From Thiotrichaceae bacterium (GTDB lineage Bacteria; Pseudomonadota; Gammaproteobacteria; Thiotrichales; Thiotrichaceae), in NCBI GenBank assembly GCA_015486375.1, contig WFRR01000010.1, positions 1 through 32,551 of the forward strand: DNA of 32,551 bases, given 5' to 3'. Shown one piece after another: positions 11,793-20,491 of the stretch (its first letter is position 1; every line of letters starts with the position of its first letter). Below the pieces are notes generated by a model. That model saw nothing but the letters and a program-made list of their open reading frames with translations, made no database searches and was not told the origin of the DNA. Position numbers and translations under genes: made by a program.

Positions 11793-12899
11793 ATGCCTGA
11801 TAACGATACATTTACGTTGGTGCAATCATTTGAGCAGTTAACAAATCCGTTGGTGCTAATTTTTTCTGATCAACCTATTTTACAAGGCAGTGTCTCCATT
11901 TTACTGACACTTTCACTCGCCTCTTTGCTTACATGGCTCATTGTCAAAGGTTTAAAAGCGATTACTAGAAAAACCAAGACTTATTTGGATGATCATCTGG
12001 CCAATATTGCTAGAGCGCCTATTTATTATTCAATTATGATGATTGGTTTTAGTACGGGTATTGAACTAATGCACCTGTCACCCAAAATGACAGATGGGCT
12101 GCTATTAAGTTTTCAGACCTTCGGTGTTGTTGTTTGGATGATTTTCTTAATTCGAGTCTCTAAAATTGTGCTTAAACAACTCGCATGGTTGGGTAATAAA
12201 CAGGGTTTTATCCAACCTCAGACACTACCCTTATTTGATAACTTAAGTAAAATTGTGATTGTTATTATGGCTTTCTATATTGGCTTCCAAATTTGGGATG
12301 TTGATATGACCGCATGGCTAGCCTCAGCGGGTGTAGTCGGTATTGCGGTTGGTTTTGCTGCAAAAGATACACTGGCTAATTTATTTTCTGGGGTTTTTAT
12401 TCTTGCAGATGCACCTTATAAGATTGGTGATTATATTGTTCTTGATGCAACAGGTATGCGAGGCAAGGTAACTCAAATTGGTTTACGCAGTACCCGTTTA
12501 GTCACGCGTGATGATATTGAGGTGACTATTCCCAACTCTATTATGGGAAATACTCAAGTAATTAATCAGTCAGGTGGACCACAACCAAAATTTAGGATTC
12601 GAGTAAAAATTGGGATTGCTTATGGTGAAGATATTGATTATGTGCGTAAGTTATTGATTCGTATTGCGGATGAAGAGCCGCTTATCTGTGCTAATCCTAC
12701 GCCCCGCGTGCGTTTTCGAGTCTTTGGTACATCCAGTCTTGATTTTGAATTATTAGGTTGGATTAAAGACCCTGAGCTACGTGGACGGACACTTGATCGT
12801 TTGCACACAAGCATATATCATTGCTTTAATAAAGAAAATATTGAAATCCCCTATAGTAAACATGATCTCTATGTTAAAGAATTTCCCAGTCAAAAATAG
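11793..12899 (+). CDS. Small-conductance mechanosensitive channel (MscS family)
   Basis: Inner-membrane channel that opens under tension to release solutes on osmotic downshift. 368 residues with four leading membrane segments (about 32-54, 77-95, 104-124, 150-170). The pore helix follows at 173-205 (ASAGVVGIAVGFAAKDTLAN), with the Gly/Ala packing pattern of MscS TM3. The beta domain (GDYIVLDATGMRGKVTQIGLRST) and IPNSIMGNTQVIN motif follow, then the alpha/beta C-terminal domain. It is longer than E. coli MscS (286) by extra N-terminal helices. Only a weak ribosome-binding site precedes the ATG. A TATACT box at 11765-11770 may be the -10. Divergent from rlmD. Confidence 0.93.
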   Translation: MPDNDTFTLVQSFEQLTNPLVLIFSDQPILQGSVSILLTLSLASLLTWLIVKGLKAITRKTKTYLDDHLANIARAPIYYSIMMIGFSTGIELMHLSPKMTDGLLLSFQTFGVVVWMIFLIRVSKIVLKQLAWLGNKQGFIQPQTLPLFDNLSKIVIVIMAFYIGFQIWDVDMTAWLASAGVVGIAVGFAAKDTLANLFSGVFILADAPYKIGDYIVLDATGMRGKVTQIGLRSTRLVTRDDIEVTIPNSIMGNTQVINQSGGPQPKFRIRVKIGIAYGEDIDYVRKLLIRIADEEPLICANPTPRVRFRVFGTSSLDFELLGWIKDPELRGRTLDRLHTSIYHCFNKENIEIPYSKHDLYVKEFPSQK

Positions 12900-13095
12900 A
12901 TAAAATAGACTGACTGAATCAATATGGCTTCAGAAATAAAACATTCAATTTCTTCCGTTAATTCGCCCAATAGTATCCTTTTTCTAGTGATAAAAAAACT
13001 AGAGACGTATGTGCCAATCCTTTATGCTAAACTCTAGGATGGGCAAAAAACAGTCAGGATGAATTTATTTAAATAGGGCACTAGGTAAAATTATT
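12900..13095. other. Intergenic stretch between mscS and a small ORF
   Basis: AT-rich. It has a small TCTAGT/ACTAGA inverted repeat (12983-12988 and 12998-13003) and no convincing T-tailed terminator for mscS. No gene or clear promoter is visible, although TATGCT at 13022-13027 could serve as a -10 for the small ORF. Confidence 0.4.
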
Positions 13096-13263
13096 ATGAT
13101 ACAAACTATCATCCAACAAAATGAATCGATTAAAAACGATATTATTCAAACCGTTTCAAAATTCTTTCAAAAGCATGGTGAAACTCCCACTGCAGTTAAT
13201 GTAAAAATTAGTTCGAGAAAGCACAGTGGTTTAGTACGGATACAGGTGACGATTAAAGATTAA
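13096..13263 (+). CDS. Small protein, 55 codons, unrecognised
   Basis: An ATG-started frame of 55 codons ending TAA. The product starts MIQTIIQQNESIKNDIIQ, an amphipathic helix, and then turns to charged beta-like sequence ending SGLVRIQVTIKD. AGG (13083-13085) lies 10 bases upstream. Codon choice resembles neighbouring genes, and the helix-then-strand pattern looks protein-like rather than random. It sits alone between mscS and the convergent zinc-ribbon ORF. No family recognised. Confidence 0.55.
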   Translation: MIQTIIQQNESIKNDIIQTVSKFFQKHGETPTAVNVKISSRKHSGLVRIQVTIKD

Positions 13264-13296
13264 ATAATGTTTAGGTAATTTTTTTTCAAAAACTTA

Positions 13297-13572
13297 TCAA
13301 TCAAAATGAAAAGAGCAGGTATTACACGTAAAAGACTTTTTCACACTAAAAATTTTTATGAGTAGTGATTGTTTGCGAGTGCGTAGATTCTTACGATTAC
13401 AGCGTGGGCAAGCAATAGAATGTAAAGTTCGTACAGAAGGGTAATTATCCATGTTTGTAGATTCTGTCGTGGATGACTGTTCATCACTATAATATTGATA
13501 TAAATCAACTTTAGATCGGTCTAAACCTAATATTTCAACACATTCATTTTGTATAAAGTGATAATTTTTCAA
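13297..13572 (-). CDS. Small zinc-ribbon protein overlapping a PqiA-like gene
   Basis: Up to 91 residues. The C-terminal third is a four-Cys zinc ribbon (C55-P-R-C58 and C83-N-T-C86), with a basic stretch (RKNLRTRKQSLLIKIFSVKK) between the knuckles. The N-terminal half is acidic and ends in a Ser/Thr linker. The longest frame uses a TTG at 13572 that lies 29 bases inside the end of the PqiA-like gene, so translational coupling is likely. The first ATG, at 13452, would give 51 residues that still hold the whole ribbon. PqiA proteins normally carry such ribbons in the same chain, so this may be the detached partner. Start uncertain. Confidence 0.6.
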   Translation of the reverse strand: MKNYHFIQNECVEILGLDRSKVDLYQYYSDEQSSTTESTNMDNYPSVRTLHSIACPRCNRKNLRTRKQSLLIKIFSVKKSFTCNTCSFHFD

Positions 13573-14071
13573 TCCAATGGCTAATCAATAGTGTCAGTAG
13601 TACAGAAACTGCAAAGGCATAAACACCATAATGGACTTGCACATTCAATAATGCCCCCAATTTTACTGATACTAATAACAAAGCCACCACAAATACTTCT
13701 AACATTGACCATTTTCCAAAGATTTCTACAAACTTTAAGCTTTTGTCTAAGAATGAATGCGGTTCTATGTTGATATTCACTGCAAATAATAGGGTAAAAA
13801 TTTTAAAAATAGGAAAGCAGATGCTAAACAGACTAATAACAATAAAGAGAAAATATTCACTACTCTCATAAAGTTGGCTAATGGTGGAGTACAAGGTGAC
13901 GGTTTTTTCATCCCATACAAAGAAGCCTGCAACGATGTACTTTAGTGTCAACATCGGAGCAAAAATTCCCACACTTAAGATACCAAATGTTAATAGTAAC
14001 AGCAGGTTAATTGACATACCTTGTTTAGGGAATTGGCTAATAAGCGAAGAATCTTGAGGCGATTTATTCAT
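13544..14071 (-). CDS. Single-domain paraquat-inducible protein A (PqiA)-like membrane protein
   Basis: 175 residues with four membrane segments (about 20-42, 73-99, 121-142, 147-167). The run IFGKWSMLEVFVVALLLVS followed by VKLGALLNVQVHYGVYAF is the PqiA signature (GKWSM.DVF). E. coli PqiA has two such domains, each with a zinc ribbon, and belongs to a PqiABC/YebST-type lipid-trafficking system with MCE proteins. This copy has one domain and no Cys ribbon of its own; the overlapping downstream ORF supplies one. No MCE protein is adjacent. The ATG at 14071 lacks a strong ribosome-binding site. Divergent from acnB. Confidence 0.88.
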   Translation of the reverse strand: MNKSPQDSSLISQFPKQGMSINLLLLLTFGILSVGIFAPMLTLKYIVAGFFVWDEKTVTLYSTISQLYESSEYFLFIVISLFSICFPIFKIFTLLFAVNINIEPHSFLDKSLKFVEIFGKWSMLEVFVVALLLVSVKLGALLNVQVHYGVYAFAVSVLLTLLISHWIEKLSLYTK

Positions 14072-14161
14072 AGTGCAATGTTACAATGTCCAGCTATTTT
14101 TTAGATGATCAGCACATAATGCTGTGATTAATAACAAATTTCAATTGGGAGAGAATAAATC

Positions 14162-16741
14162 GTGCTTGAAGCTTATCGCAAACACGTTGCTGAACGTGAG
14201 GAACAAGGTATTCCACCACAGCCTTTAGATGCTAAACAAACCACTGCACTGCTTGAATTACTAAAATCTCCACCTGTGGGCGAAGAAGAATTTATTCTCG
14301 ATCTAATTACCCATCGCGTCCCAGCAGGTGTTGATGATGCGGCTTATGTTAAAGCAGGCTTTCTCGCTGCAATTACGAAAGGTGAAGCTGAATCCTCTCT
14401 TTTGAATGCGAAGCAAGCACTGACTTTATTAGGCACAATGTTAGGTGGTTATAATATTACGCCGATTATCGATGCCTTGGATAATGATGATTTAGCTAGC
14501 ATCGCTGTTAATGCACTGTCTCATACTTTATTGATGTTTGATGCGTTTCATGATGTTAAAGAAAAAGCGGATCAAGGTAATCGCTTTGCTAAGCAAGTAT
14601 TACAATCATGGGCAGAGGCAGAATGGTTTACTTCAAAACCTGTTTTAGCCGATAAAATTACTTTAACGGTTTATAAAGTTCCTGGTGAAACCAACACAGA
14701 TGATTTATCACCCGCTCCTGATGCATGGTCTCGTCCTGATATTCCTTTACATGCTTTAGCCATGTTAAAAATGCCCCGACCTCACTTTACAACGACTCCG
14801 TTAGAAACCTTAGAATCCTTAAAAGAAAAAGGTCATCCCATTGCCTATGTTGGTGATGTGGTTGGTACAGGCTCTTCGCGTAAATCGGCGATCAACTCTG
14901 TTTTATGGCACATGGGAGATGATATTCCCTTTATTCCGAATAAACGGGCAGGTGGCTATTGTCTCGGTAATAAAATTGCGCCTATTTTCTTTAATACTTT
15001 AGAAGATGCAGGTTCTTTACCCATTGAATGTGATGTTTCTGAATTAGAAATGGGGGATGTTATTGATGTATATCCTCATCTAGGCGTGGTTAAACGACAT
15101 AATTCTGATGAAGAAATTACTCAGTTTTCATTAAAAACCCCTGTTATCAAAGATGAAGTCCAAGCAGGGGGACGTATTCCCTTAATTATTGGTCGTGGTT
15201 TAACCGAGCGGGCGCGTGAAGTCTTAGGTTTAGCGGCAACGGACTTATTTTCTCAACCTGACTCACCTGTCAGTAGTGATAAAGGTCATACCTTAGCGCA
15301 AAAAATCGTGGGTAAAGCCTGTGGTTTAGAAGGTGTACGTCCTGCTCAATATTGTGAGCCTAAGATGACGACGGTGGGTTCACAAGATACAACGGGGCCA
15401 ATGACTCGTGATGAGCTTAAAGACCTTGCTTGTTTAGGCTTTTCTGCTGATTTAGTCATGCAATCATTCTGTCATACTGCGGCCTATCCGCGTCCAATTG
15501 ATGTTGATACACAGCATACTTTGCCTGATTTTATTATGAATCGGGGCGGTGTTTCTTTGAAAGCAGGTGACGGAATTATCCATTCTTGGTTAAACCGTAT
15601 GATTTTACCCGACACAATGGGAACAGGCGGTGATTCACATACCCGTTTTCCAATGGGGGTTTCCTTTCCAGCAGGATCAGGTTTAGTGGCATTTGCAGCG
15701 GCAACAGGGGTTATGCCTTTGGATATGCCTGAATCGGTACTAGTACGCTTTAAAGGTGAAATGCAAACAGGCATTACTTTACGTGACTTAGTTAATGCGA
15801 TTCCTTATGTCGCTATTCAACAAGGTTTACTCACAGTTGAAAAAGCCAATAAAAAGAATATTTTCTCAGGGCGTATTTTAGAAATTGAAGGTTTACCTAA
15901 TTTAAAGGTAGAGCAAGCCTTTGAACTTTCGGATGCTTCCGCAGAACGATCCGCTTCCGCGTGTTCAATCAAATTAAATAAAGAACCGATTATCGAATAT
16001 CTTAATTCCAATATCACCATGTTGAAATGGATGTTATCGGAAAATTATGGCGATGAACGTACTATCTCACGTCGTATTGAAGCGATGCAAAATTGGTTAG
16101 CGAATCCAGAATTACTCAGTGCTGATAAAGATGCTGAGTATGCGGCGGTGCTTGAAATTGATCTTAATGAGATTAAAGAGCCGATTGTTGCTTGTCCGAA
16201 TGATCCTGATGATGTAAAGCTATTATCAGACGTGGCTGGAACGCGTATTGATGAAGTCTTTATTGGTTCTTGTATGACAAATATTGGTCACTTCCGCGCC
16301 TCAGCTAAATTGCTAGAACAAATAGAGGGTACAGTTCCTACGCGTTTATGGGTTGTGCCTCCCACTAAAATGGATGAAAAACAACTAATGGAAGAAGGTT
16401 ATTACAATACCTTTGGACGGGTTGGCGCACGTACAGAAATGCCCGGTTGTTCACTTTGTATGGGTAATCAGGCACGGGTTGCGCCTAAGTCCACGGTGAT
16501 TTCAACCTCAACTCGAAACTTCCCTAATCGTCTTGGTGATGGTGCGGATGTTTTCCTTGGTTCAGCCGAGCTGGCTGCTGTCTCGTCTATTTTAGGAAAA
16601 TTGCCTACTCCTGAAGAATATCTGAGCTATACGCGTCAATTAGATCCAATGGCGGAGGAAATTTATCGCTATTTAAACTTTGATCAAATTGAAACTTATC
16701 AAAAATCTGCTGAAAAAGTCATTCCTATTATTGCTGTATAG
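14162..16741 (+). CDS. acnB: Bifunctional aconitate hydratase 2 / 2-methylisocitrate dehydratase AcnB
   Basis: TCA-cycle [4Fe-4S] enzyme converting citrate to isocitrate; AcnB also acts on 2-methylcitrate-derived substrate. 859 residues (E. coli 865) and collinear throughout: N-terminal HEAT-like domain ([11 protein letters not shown]...), swivel domain with [14 protein letters not shown], then the catalytic core. Cluster ligands are C704 ([10 protein letters not shown]), C763 and C766 (CSLCMGNQ). The start is a GTG, supported by GGGAGAG about 9 bases upstream and by the exact family N-terminus [12 protein letters not shown]. It is followed by a long AT-rich hairpin terminator. Citrate-cycle partners are not adjacent. 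Confidence 0.98.
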   Translation: MLEAYRKHVAEREEQGIPPQPLDAKQTTALLELLKSPPVGEEEFILDLITHRVPAGVDDAAYVKAGFLAAITKGEAESSLLNAKQALTLLGTMLGGYNITPIIDALDNDDLASIAVNALSHTLLMFDAFHDVKEKADQGNRFAKQVLQSWAEAEWFTSKPVLADKITLTVYKVPGETNTDDLSPAPDAWSRPDIPLHALAMLKMPRPHFTTTPLETLESLKEKGHPIAYVGDVVGTGSSRKSAINSVLWHMGDDIPFIPNKRAGGYCLGNKIAPIFFNTLEDAGSLPIECDVSELEMGDVIDVYPHLGVVKRHNSDEEITQFSLKTPVIKDEVQAGGRIPLIIGRGLTERAREVLGLAATDLFSQPDSPVSSDKGHTLAQKIVGKACGLEGVRPAQYCEPKMTTVGSQDTTGPMTRDELKDLACLGFSADLVMQSFCHTAAYPRPIDVDTQHTLPDFIMNRGGVSLKAGDGIIHSWLNRMILPDTMGTGGDSHTRFPMGVSFPAGSGLVAFAAATGVMPLDMPESVLVRFKGEMQTGITLRDLVNAIPYVAIQQGLLTVEKANKKNIFSGRILEIEGLPNLKVEQAFELSDASAERSASACSIKLNKEPIIEYLNSNITMLKWMLSENYGDERTISRRIEAMQNWLANPELLSADKDAEYAAVLEIDLNEIKEPIVACPNDPDDVKLLSDVAGTRIDEVFIGSCMTNIGHFRASAKLLEQIEGTVPTRLWVVPPTKMDEKQLMEEGYYNTFGRVGARTEMPGCSLCMGNQARVAPKSTVISTSTRNFPNRLGDGADVFLGSAELAAVSSILGKLPTPEEYLSYTRQLDPMAEEIYRYLNFDQIETYQKSAEKVIPIIAV

Positions 16742-16750
16742 TTATGCAAT

Positions 16751-16799
16751 AAGTAAACAATAATTTTCCTGTACTCATAGAAATTATTGTTTACTTTTT
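16751..16799 (+). terminator. Rho-independent terminator of acnB
   Basis: A 16-bp perfect stem, AAGTAAACAATAATTT (16751-16766) with AAATTATTGTTTACTT (16781-16796), 14-base loop, then a T-run to 16799. The stem is nearly all A-U, so its length makes up for weak pairing. Confidence 0.8.
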
Positions 16800-16812
16800 A
16801 AGTATAAATCTT

Positions 16813-16847
16813 ATCGTTTGTTTATGTTTGGAAAGACTTCAAACGAT
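16813..16847 (+). promoter_or_regulatory. Inverted repeat in the leader of the cob operon
   Basis: ATCGTTTG (16813-16820) pairs with CAAACGAT (16840-16847). A second GTTTG (16826-16830) can pair with the same CAAAC arm, so two alternative hairpins are possible. It lies 35 bases before the cobU ATG. No B12 box is present. Confidence 0.4.
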
Positions 16848-16881
16848 CAATATCAATGCAGAAAATTATATTAATTTTTCT

Positions 16882-17430
16882 ATGAAAACACTTATTCTTG
16901 GTGGTGTCCGTTCGGGTAAAAGCCGTATTGCAGAACAACTCGCGCTACAAACTGCCCCTCAAAAACGCCTGATTTATATTGCTACTTCGATGCCTTATGA
17001 TGGTGAAATGCAAGAACGGGTTAAAGAACATCAAGCACAGCGTGCATTATCGGCTTATTCTTGGACAACCATTGAGGAAAAGCTGTACTTAGCGCAAGTA
17101 TTAGCAGAATATTCAGCCGCAGATACTACAATCTTGGTGGACTGTCTGACCCTCTGGATGACTAACCTATTGTGTCATACCGATAAGCAACTGTTGCAGT
17201 CTGAAACTGATGCACTTTTGCAACAGCTGGATGGTATAAAGGGTCAGGTTATTTTTGTTAGTAATGAAACAGGTTTAGGTATTGTGCCAATGAAAAAGTT
17301 AAGCCGTCAATTTGTCGATAAGATGGGCTTATTTCATCAACAACTCGCGGCAAATTGTGATCAGGTCTCTTTTGTTATTGCAGGATTAAGTGTGGCATTA
17401 AAGCCTTCCAATTTAGCTGTAGAGAATTAA
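16882..17430 (+). CDS. cobU: Adenosylcobinamide kinase / adenosylcobinamide-phosphate guanylyltransferase
   Basis: Phosphorylates adenosylcobinamide and transfers GMP to give AdoCbi-GDP, the activated form for nucleotide-loop assembly. The P-loop GGVRSGKS is residues 7-14, with YIATSMPYDGEMQERV.EHQ (which carries the guanylylated His), then DCLTLWMTNLL, SNETGLGIVP, FVDKMGLFHQQLA and IAGLSVALK. The frame extends to a TTG at 16828, but the ATG at 16882 gives 182 residues with the P-loop right at the N-terminus, as in the family (about 180). Only a weak ribosome-binding site is visible. First gene of cobU-cobT, with cobC and cobS following. Confidence 0.95.
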   Translation: MKTLILGGVRSGKSRIAEQLALQTAPQKRLIYIATSMPYDGEMQERVKEHQAQRALSAYSWTTIEEKLYLAQVLAEYSAADTTILVDCLTLWMTNLLCHTDKQLLQSETDALLQQLDGIKGQVIFVSNETGLGIVPMKKLSRQFVDKMGLFHQQLAANCDQVSFVIAGLSVALKPSNLAVEN

Positions 17431-17432
17431 GC

Positions 17433-18539
17433 ATGTGTGAAAATACCGATATAGCATGGTTGAATGATTCGATTGCCACATTAGATAAACAAGCTGTTTC
17501 AGATGCGAGTGATTATCAAAAAAACTTAACTAAACCCCAATATTCCTTAGGCTACTTAGAAGATATTGTATTGCAATTTTCTGCATGGCAAGGGGATTAT
17601 AAGCCAAACTTGGAACATATCCATATTAGTGTTTTCGCAGCCGATCATGGTATTGCTGAGGAGAAAGTCTCTGCCTTTCCACAAGCGGTGACTGCTGAAA
17701 TGGTGAAAAACTTTGTTAATGGCGGGGCAGCGATTAGCGTACTCGCGCGGCATTTACGAGCAAAGTTAGAAATTATTGATGTGGGTGTTAAAAATTTTAA
17801 ACCTTTAGACGGTGTAATTTCGCAACGATCGGGGAATGGCACGGCTAATTTTTTATATAATAATGCTATGTCGGTATCACAATTAGAGCAATCTTTACAG
17901 ACGGGTTATGCAGCAGCACAACGTGCTTATGTAGCTACTAGCCAGATTTTTATTGGTGGTGAAATGGGTATTGCCAATACGAGTTCCGCCACCGCTATCG
18001 CTTGCTTATTATTAGCACAAACACCTCAGCAATTAACGGGTGCTGGAACGGGACTTAATCCAGTAGGCATTCAACATAAAATTTCCATATTGGATCAGGC
18101 TTTGCTGCGTTGTAATGATGCTAAGCATAATGTTGATAAAAATATTGCAACCCAGCAGCAGGCTTTAAAGATATTAGTAATGCTTGGAGGATTTGAAATA
18201 GCTGCATTAACAGGAGCGTATTTACGCTGCTCACAGCTTGGTATTCCTATTCTCGTGGATGGTTTTATTGCCAGTGTAGCGGCTCTATTAAGTATTTCAA
18301 TACAGCCAAAAAGCCGAGATTGGATGTTATTTGCCCATACCTCTGCGGAGCAGGGGCATAAACATATACTTGCGGCTATGGATGCTAAACCTATCCTTAA
18401 TTTAGCCATGCGCCTCGGCGAAGCCAGTGGAGCAGCCGTTAGCATACCCATTATCCAGCAAGCTTTATTGCTACATCATCAGATGGCAAACTTTGCGGAA
18501 GCGGGCGTAACCAACAAAGATGAGGAACATCCTGTTTAG
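17433..18539 (+). CDS. cobT: Nicotinate-nucleotide:dimethylbenzimidazole phosphoribosyltransferase CobT
   Basis: Makes alpha-ribazole 5'-phosphate, the lower-ligand nucleotide of cobalamin. 368 residues. FAADHGIAEEKVSAFPQAVT (68-87) and FVNGGAAISVLAR (94-106) are family motifs, as is GGEMGIANTSSATA (175-188). The catalytic Glu is in RLGEASGA (E330, corresponding to E317 of Salmonella CobT); the family more often reads RLGEGTGA. The ATG is two bases after the cobU stop, so translation is coupled. The dimethylbenzimidazole source (bluB or bza genes) is not in the window. Confidence 0.97.
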   Translation: MCENTDIAWLNDSIATLDKQAVSDASDYQKNLTKPQYSLGYLEDIVLQFSAWQGDYKPNLEHIHISVFAADHGIAEEKVSAFPQAVTAEMVKNFVNGGAAISVLARHLRAKLEIIDVGVKNFKPLDGVISQRSGNGTANFLYNNAMSVSQLEQSLQTGYAAAQRAYVATSQIFIGGEMGIANTSSATAIACLLLAQTPQQLTGAGTGLNPVGIQHKISILDQALLRCNDAKHNVDKNIATQQQALKILVMLGGFEIAALTGAYLRCSQLGIPILVDGFIASVAALLSISIQPKSRDWMLFAHTSAEQGHKHILAAMDAKPILNLAMRLGEASGAAVSIPIIQQALLLHHQMANFAEAGVTNKDEEHPV

Positions 18540-18650
18540 AAACAGTAACCTCAATTCAGAACATTTAAATAACGATCCCAAGTAGTTAATGGTTTGATTA
18601 ATGCCGCATCAAATTCATATTTCGACAGGACGTTTTAGGTAATTAATTTA

Positions 18651-19250
18651 ATGACAACAACGATAATAGAACTACTTCGACACGGTGAAGTAGAAGGTGA
18701 GGAAGTATTTCGCGGCTCAAGCGATACCCTTTTAAGTGACACAGGCTGGGATCAAATGGAAGCGGCTTTAGAAGGACGGGGCGACTGGGATGTACTGATT
18801 AGTTCACCACTACTACGCTGTCAAGAATTTGCTAATCACTTAGCGCAACAACATGGTTTATCTTTACCACTGGTACTTGATCAACGCTTACAAGAAATTG
18901 ATTTTGGCACATGGGAAAATCGCTCTCCGACGGATGTGTTAGAAGAAGATCCTGAATTACTACAACATTGGTGGAATAATCCGACTGAAAGCACGCCGCC
19001 AGAAGGCGAGTCTTTTTTACAATTTAACTACCGTGTATTGGAATGTTGGCAAGCGTTATTAGATAAATATCAAGGCAAAAAGCTTTTATTAATAACCCAT
19101 GCAGGGGTCACACGGACGATTCTAATGCATGTATTGGGTATGCTGGATGAGAATTTATTCCGTCTTGATGTTAACTATGCCAATGTCAGTTGTATTCGAA
19201 TTCATCATGATGAGACGGGCAATTGGGCGAGTCTTATTTCACATGGTTAA
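18651..19250 (+). CDS. cobC: Histidine phosphatase, probable alpha-ribazole-5'-phosphate phosphatase
   Basis: 200-residue phosphoglycerate-mutase-type phosphatase. The phosphohistidine is H11 in LLRHGEVEG. R56 (SSPLLRC) and E82 (LQEIDFGTWE) complete the phosphate pocket, and H150 is in LLLITHAGVTR. Its place between cobT and cobS argues for removal of phosphate from alpha-ribazole-P or adenosylcobalamin-P. Sequence alone cannot tell it from other small histidine phosphatases, so the assignment rests on context. It is 111 bp after cobT and 21 bp before cobS. Confidence 0.85.
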   Translation: MTTTIIELLRHGEVEGEEVFRGSSDTLLSDTGWDQMEAALEGRGDWDVLISSPLLRCQEFANHLAQQHGLSLPLVLDQRLQEIDFGTWENRSPTDVLEEDPELLQHWWNNPTESTPPEGESFLQFNYRVLECWQALLDKYQGKKLLLITHAGVTRTILMHVLGMLDENLFRLDVNYANVSCIRIHHDETGNWASLISHG

Positions 19251-19271
19251 TGGGTCCTAAATTTAGAATCA

Positions 19272-20003
19272 ATGAAAAATATCCTCCATGATTACTTTTT
19301 GGCACAAAGTTTTTTAAGTCGTTTACCGATCCCAAAGAACATTGATTATCAGCCAGAAAGATTGGGGTATATCACCTTTTATTATCCCATTGTGGGTATA
19401 TTGATTGGCTCAATATTAGCCACTATTGCGAGTTTACTTGCTGCTGTTGACCCCCTACTTGTTGCTGTCCTTTTAACTTCTATTTGGGCAGTTATAACAG
19501 GCGCACTACACCTCGATGGCTTAGCCGATAGTGCCGATGCATGGCTAGGAGGGCATGGAGATCGACAGCGCATCTTTGAGATTATGAAAGATCCGCTATT
19601 GGGTACAGCGGGGGTTGTCAGTTTAGTATTAATTTTACTACTAAAAGTTATTAGCTTAAGTTTATTGCTGCAATCTCACGCTTATCTCGACATTATTTTA
19701 ATTGTGGTCACTGCTCGTTTTGCAGCGGTAGCACTGTTATATTTATTACCTGCAGCACAGCAACAAGGTTTAGCTTATCAAGCTAAGAATGCCTTACCGA
19801 GCATCACACCCTATTATTTATTGGCAGTCACACTTATATTGACTGTACTCGCGCCCATGAGCCTATTGTTGATTGCTATTGTTATTTACTTACTTCGACG
19901 CTTTATGTTGCAATCTATTGGTGGTATGACGGGTGATACCTTGGGCGCATCCATTGAAATTTTGGAAGTTGTGGGTTTATTAGCCATCAGCACAGCTTTC
20001 TAG
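19272..20003 (+). CDS. cobS: Adenosylcobinamide-GDP ribazoletransferase (cobalamin synthase) CobS
   Basis: Polytopic inner-membrane enzyme that joins AdoCbi-GDP to alpha-ribazole (or its phosphate), the last stage of cobalamin synthesis. 243 residues and six or so hydrophobic segments. The conserved GALHLDGLADSADAWLGG metal-binding motif is followed by R..IMKDPLLGTAGV and GGMTGDTLGASIE near the C-terminus. Last gene of the cob cluster. Its TAG stop overlaps the folK stop on the other strand through the palindrome CTAG at 20000-20003, so there is no intergenic space for a terminator. Confidence 0.96.
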   Translation: MKNILHDYFLAQSFLSRLPIPKNIDYQPERLGYITFYYPIVGILIGSILATIASLLAAVDPLLVAVLLTSIWAVITGALHLDGLADSADAWLGGHGDRQRIFEIMKDPLLGTAGVVSLVLILLLKVISLSLLLQSHAYLDIILIVVTARFAAVALLYLLPAAQQQGLAYQAKNALPSITPYYLLAVTLILTVLAPMSLLLIAIVIYLLRRFMLQSIGGMTGDTLGASIEILEVVGLLAISTAF

Positions 20004-20479
20004 CACGTTCTCTTACGTAAATCACTACGATTCAAATCACTTTTCTTAGCAATAGCTCGAATCGAAATTCCGAGTTCAGGATGAATAACATCAGGGGCTA
20101 TTTCTTCTAAAGGAAATAATACAAAGGAATAGTTAAGAATTTCTTTACGGGGAATATCGTGGTCGGGTTGTAGGATCAAATCATCGTATAAGAGAATATC
20201 AATATCTAAGGTTCGGGAACTAAACTTAATGCCGTCTCGTTGCCGTGCTTGCTGATCTTCAAGTTGTTTTAAATAGTGTGAAAACTCTTGATAGGATAGA
20301 TCCGTTGTTAGGCTTGCTGCCAAATTATAAAATGCATCGCCTTCAAAACCATAGGCTTCAGTTTCATAAATAGCTGAAAAAACTACTTGTGGATAATCGC
20401 TACGCAATTTTTTCATGCAGATAGAAATATTGTATTCACGCTGGATATTACTGCCGATATTAAGATAAACGTTTGCCAT
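20000..20479 (-). CDS. folK: HPPK-type pyrophosphokinase (FolK family), divergent subtype
   Basis: Predicted to transfer pyrophosphate from ATP to 6-hydroxymethyl-dihydropterin in folate synthesis. 159 residues. N-terminal YLNIGSNIQRE, then KFSSRTLDIDILLYDD with the metal-binding Asp pair D92 and D94, and FVLFPLEEIAPDVIHPELG. Compared by eye with E. coli HPPK, active-site H115 and R121 are replaced by R111 and Y117 (IPRKEILNYSFVL instead of VPHYDMKNRGFML), and W89 by F. This marks a paralogous subgroup. Strong AAGAAGG ribosome-binding site; 12 bp downstream of folB. Whether it is the main HPPK is open. Confidence 0.88.
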   Translation of the reverse strand: MANVYLNIGSNIQREYNISICMKKLRSDYPQVVFSAIYETEAYGFEGDAFYNLAASLTTDLSYQEFSHYLKQLEDQQARQRDGIKFSSRTLDIDILLYDDLILQPDHDIPRKEILNYSFVLFPLEEIAPDVIHPELGISIRAIAKKSDLNRSDLRKRTC

Positions 20480-20491
20480 GCTTTGCCCTTC

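Noticed and set aside
16742-16881. Cobalamin riboswitch upstream of cobU
   Set aside because: No B12-box or conserved riboswitch core is visible, and the first part is the acnB terminator.
16828-16881. TTG-started N-terminal extension of CobU
   Set aside because: It adds 18 residues before the P-loop that the family lacks, and it overlaps the leader inverted repeat.
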